From assembly GCA_038253125.1 (NCBI GenBank), contig JBBSHM010000039.1:1-22979 (forward strand): 22,979 bases of DNA. Reading direction: 5' to 3'. The notes under the pieces are model-generated. The model had not been told where the DNA came from. It saw only the letters and a program-made list of their open reading frames with translations, and searched no databases. Below are positions 22,213 through 22,979 of the stretch, piece after piece (the first letter of the stretch is position 1; every line of letters starts with the position of its first letter). The translations under genes were made by a program, and so were the position numbers. Origin of the DNA: JAUJNH01 sp038253125 (GTDB lineage Bacteria > Actinomycetota > Acidimicrobiia > Acidimicrobiales > JAUJNH01).

Positions 22213-22979
22213 AGGAGCAGCCGGGCGACCAGGGCGCCGAGGGCGGGCAACGCCACCCGAGCCCAGGTGGTGGCGGAGGCGGCGGAGGCTCCGGGCTGGG
22301 AGGCGGCGGAGGCTGAGGGCAGCGTGGCGGCGGCGAGGCTCGGGCCGCCTCGGGCCTGGGCGGCCAGCTCCAGCCGGTCGACCCGCTCGGTGGCCCGGAC
22401 GAACGAGGTCCCGAGGGTACGGGCGACGGCGGACCACTCGGCCCAGCGGCCACGGCCGCCGAGGCGCACGGCGGCGGCCAGCCGCAGCCTCTCGACGTCG
22501 GCGCCGAGGACCGCGGCCTGGCGGGCCGACAGGCCGACTAGCTCGCAGAACCATCTTGGGAGGCCGAGGCGGCGCAGGCCGGCCACAACCTCGCTGACCG
22601 TCGTGGTGGCGGCAAAGGCGGAGACGGCGATGATCCCGATGGTGGCCTTGCCGAGGACGGTGAGACCGACCCGCAGGCCGGCCGCTGACAGGGACAGCCC
22701 GAGGATGCTGGTGCGGGGCCCGTGGCCGGCGAAGGCGTAGGTGGCGGCAAGGAAGAGCAACGGGGCGTCGAGGAGGAGGCGGCGCAGCAGAGCCCGCGGC
22801 TCAACAGCGGCGGCGGCAGCCACGCTCAGGGCCACGGCCCCCTGGGCGACCAGGACGCCGGGGCGGGCGGGCGAGGTGACGGCGGTGATCAGGAGGAACC
22901 CCAGGAGCCCCATGAGCTTGGCCTGGGGGGCCAGGCGGTCGATCGGGCCGAGGACCCGCTCCCCCGGCTGGCTGGCGGC
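22209..22979 (-). CDS. cbiQ: CbiQ/EcfT-type transmembrane subunit of a cobalt transporter, 5' end outside the window
   Basis: This is the membrane coupling subunit of an energy-coupling-factor type cobalt importer. The frame runs off the right edge: codons before the internal ATG at 22913 still read like the protein (LGPIDRLAPQAKLMGLLGFL), so the true start is beyond 22979. About 256 residues are visible. Hydrophobic segments cover the first half, then the coupling-helix motif ERVDRLELAAQARGG in the cytoplasmic region, which docks onto the ATPase. A low-complexity Ala/Ser stretch precedes the last helix. The stop overlaps the start of the chelatase-ATPase fusion gene as GTGA. The substrate-binding CbiM/CbiN components are expected upstream, outside the window. 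Confidence 0.9.
   Translation of the reverse strand, partial: AASQPGERVLGPIDRLAPQAKLMGLLGFLLITAVTSPARPGVLVAQGAVALSVAAAAAVEPRALLRRLLLDAPLLFLAATYAFAGHGPRTSILGLSLSAAGLRVGLTVLGKATIGIIAVSAFAATTTVSEVVAGLRRLGLPRWFCELVGLSARQAAVLGADVERLRLAAAVRLGGRGRWAEWSAVARTLGTSFVRATERVDRLELAAQARGGPSLAAATLPSASAASQPGASAASATTWARVALPALGALVARLLL

Overview
This is a very GC-rich chromosomal window with dense gene packing. GTG starts are frequent, and 4-base GTGA or ATGA stop/start overlaps recur. An actinobacterium fits best, perhaps one of the deep-branching autotrophic lineages such as Acidimicrobiia. The reasons are a red-type (form IC/ID-like) RuBisCO with its CbbX activase, an MptB-like polyprenol-phosphomannose mannosyltransferase, a class I fructose-bisphosphate aldolase and GlpX-type FBPase. 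The taxonomic call is an inference. No tRNA, rRNA, CRISPR array or insertion sequence was recognised.

Layout. (1) 9-2985, minus strand: a tight cbbL-cbbS-cbbX operon for CO2 fixation. (2) 3235-4952: a PAP2-type phosphatase that looks short at its N-terminus, a DUF2127-like membrane protein on the opposite strand, and what appears to be the stump of a second PAP2 gene joined by an ATGA overlap to the end of a histidine kinase gene. (3) 4949-8365: a histidine kinase/OmpR-type regulator pair facing a divergent COG4705-like membrane protein that carries four copies of a G-x4-D motif. (4) 8532-14131: an envelope block. A DUF1345-like membrane protein and a parallel beta-helix protein lie on minus. 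A large membrane protein with a phosphatase-superfamily-like ectodomain and an MptB-like mannosyltransferase lie on plus. (5) 14194-15095: a decayed patch with a trypsin-like protease lacking its catalytic His region and a probable DUF3817 tail. (6) 15096-18156: a divergent cluster of a GT2 glycosyltransferase versus a PIG-L deacetylase, a NodS-like methyltransferase and an acyl-CoA-dehydrogenase-like protein. (7) 18168-20164, minus: class I aldolase and GlpX, two consecutive Calvin-cycle/gluconeogenic steps. (8) 20245 to the right edge, minus: CbiQ followed by a single polypeptide fusing a sirohydrochlorin chelatase (CbiX) to a cobalt-transport ATPase (CbiO).

How they work together. The RuBisCO operon and the aldolase/FBPase pair serve the same cycle but are about 15 kb apart; phosphoribulokinase is not in the window. 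The cobalt block links metal uptake to insertion into the corrin precursor in one transcription unit and partly in one protein. The GT2/deacetylase/methyltransferase/dehydrogenase cluster has the logic of a small amino-sugar or glycolipid modification pathway (glycosylate, N-deacetylate, methylate) with no product I can name. It is the best candidate here for an undescribed system.
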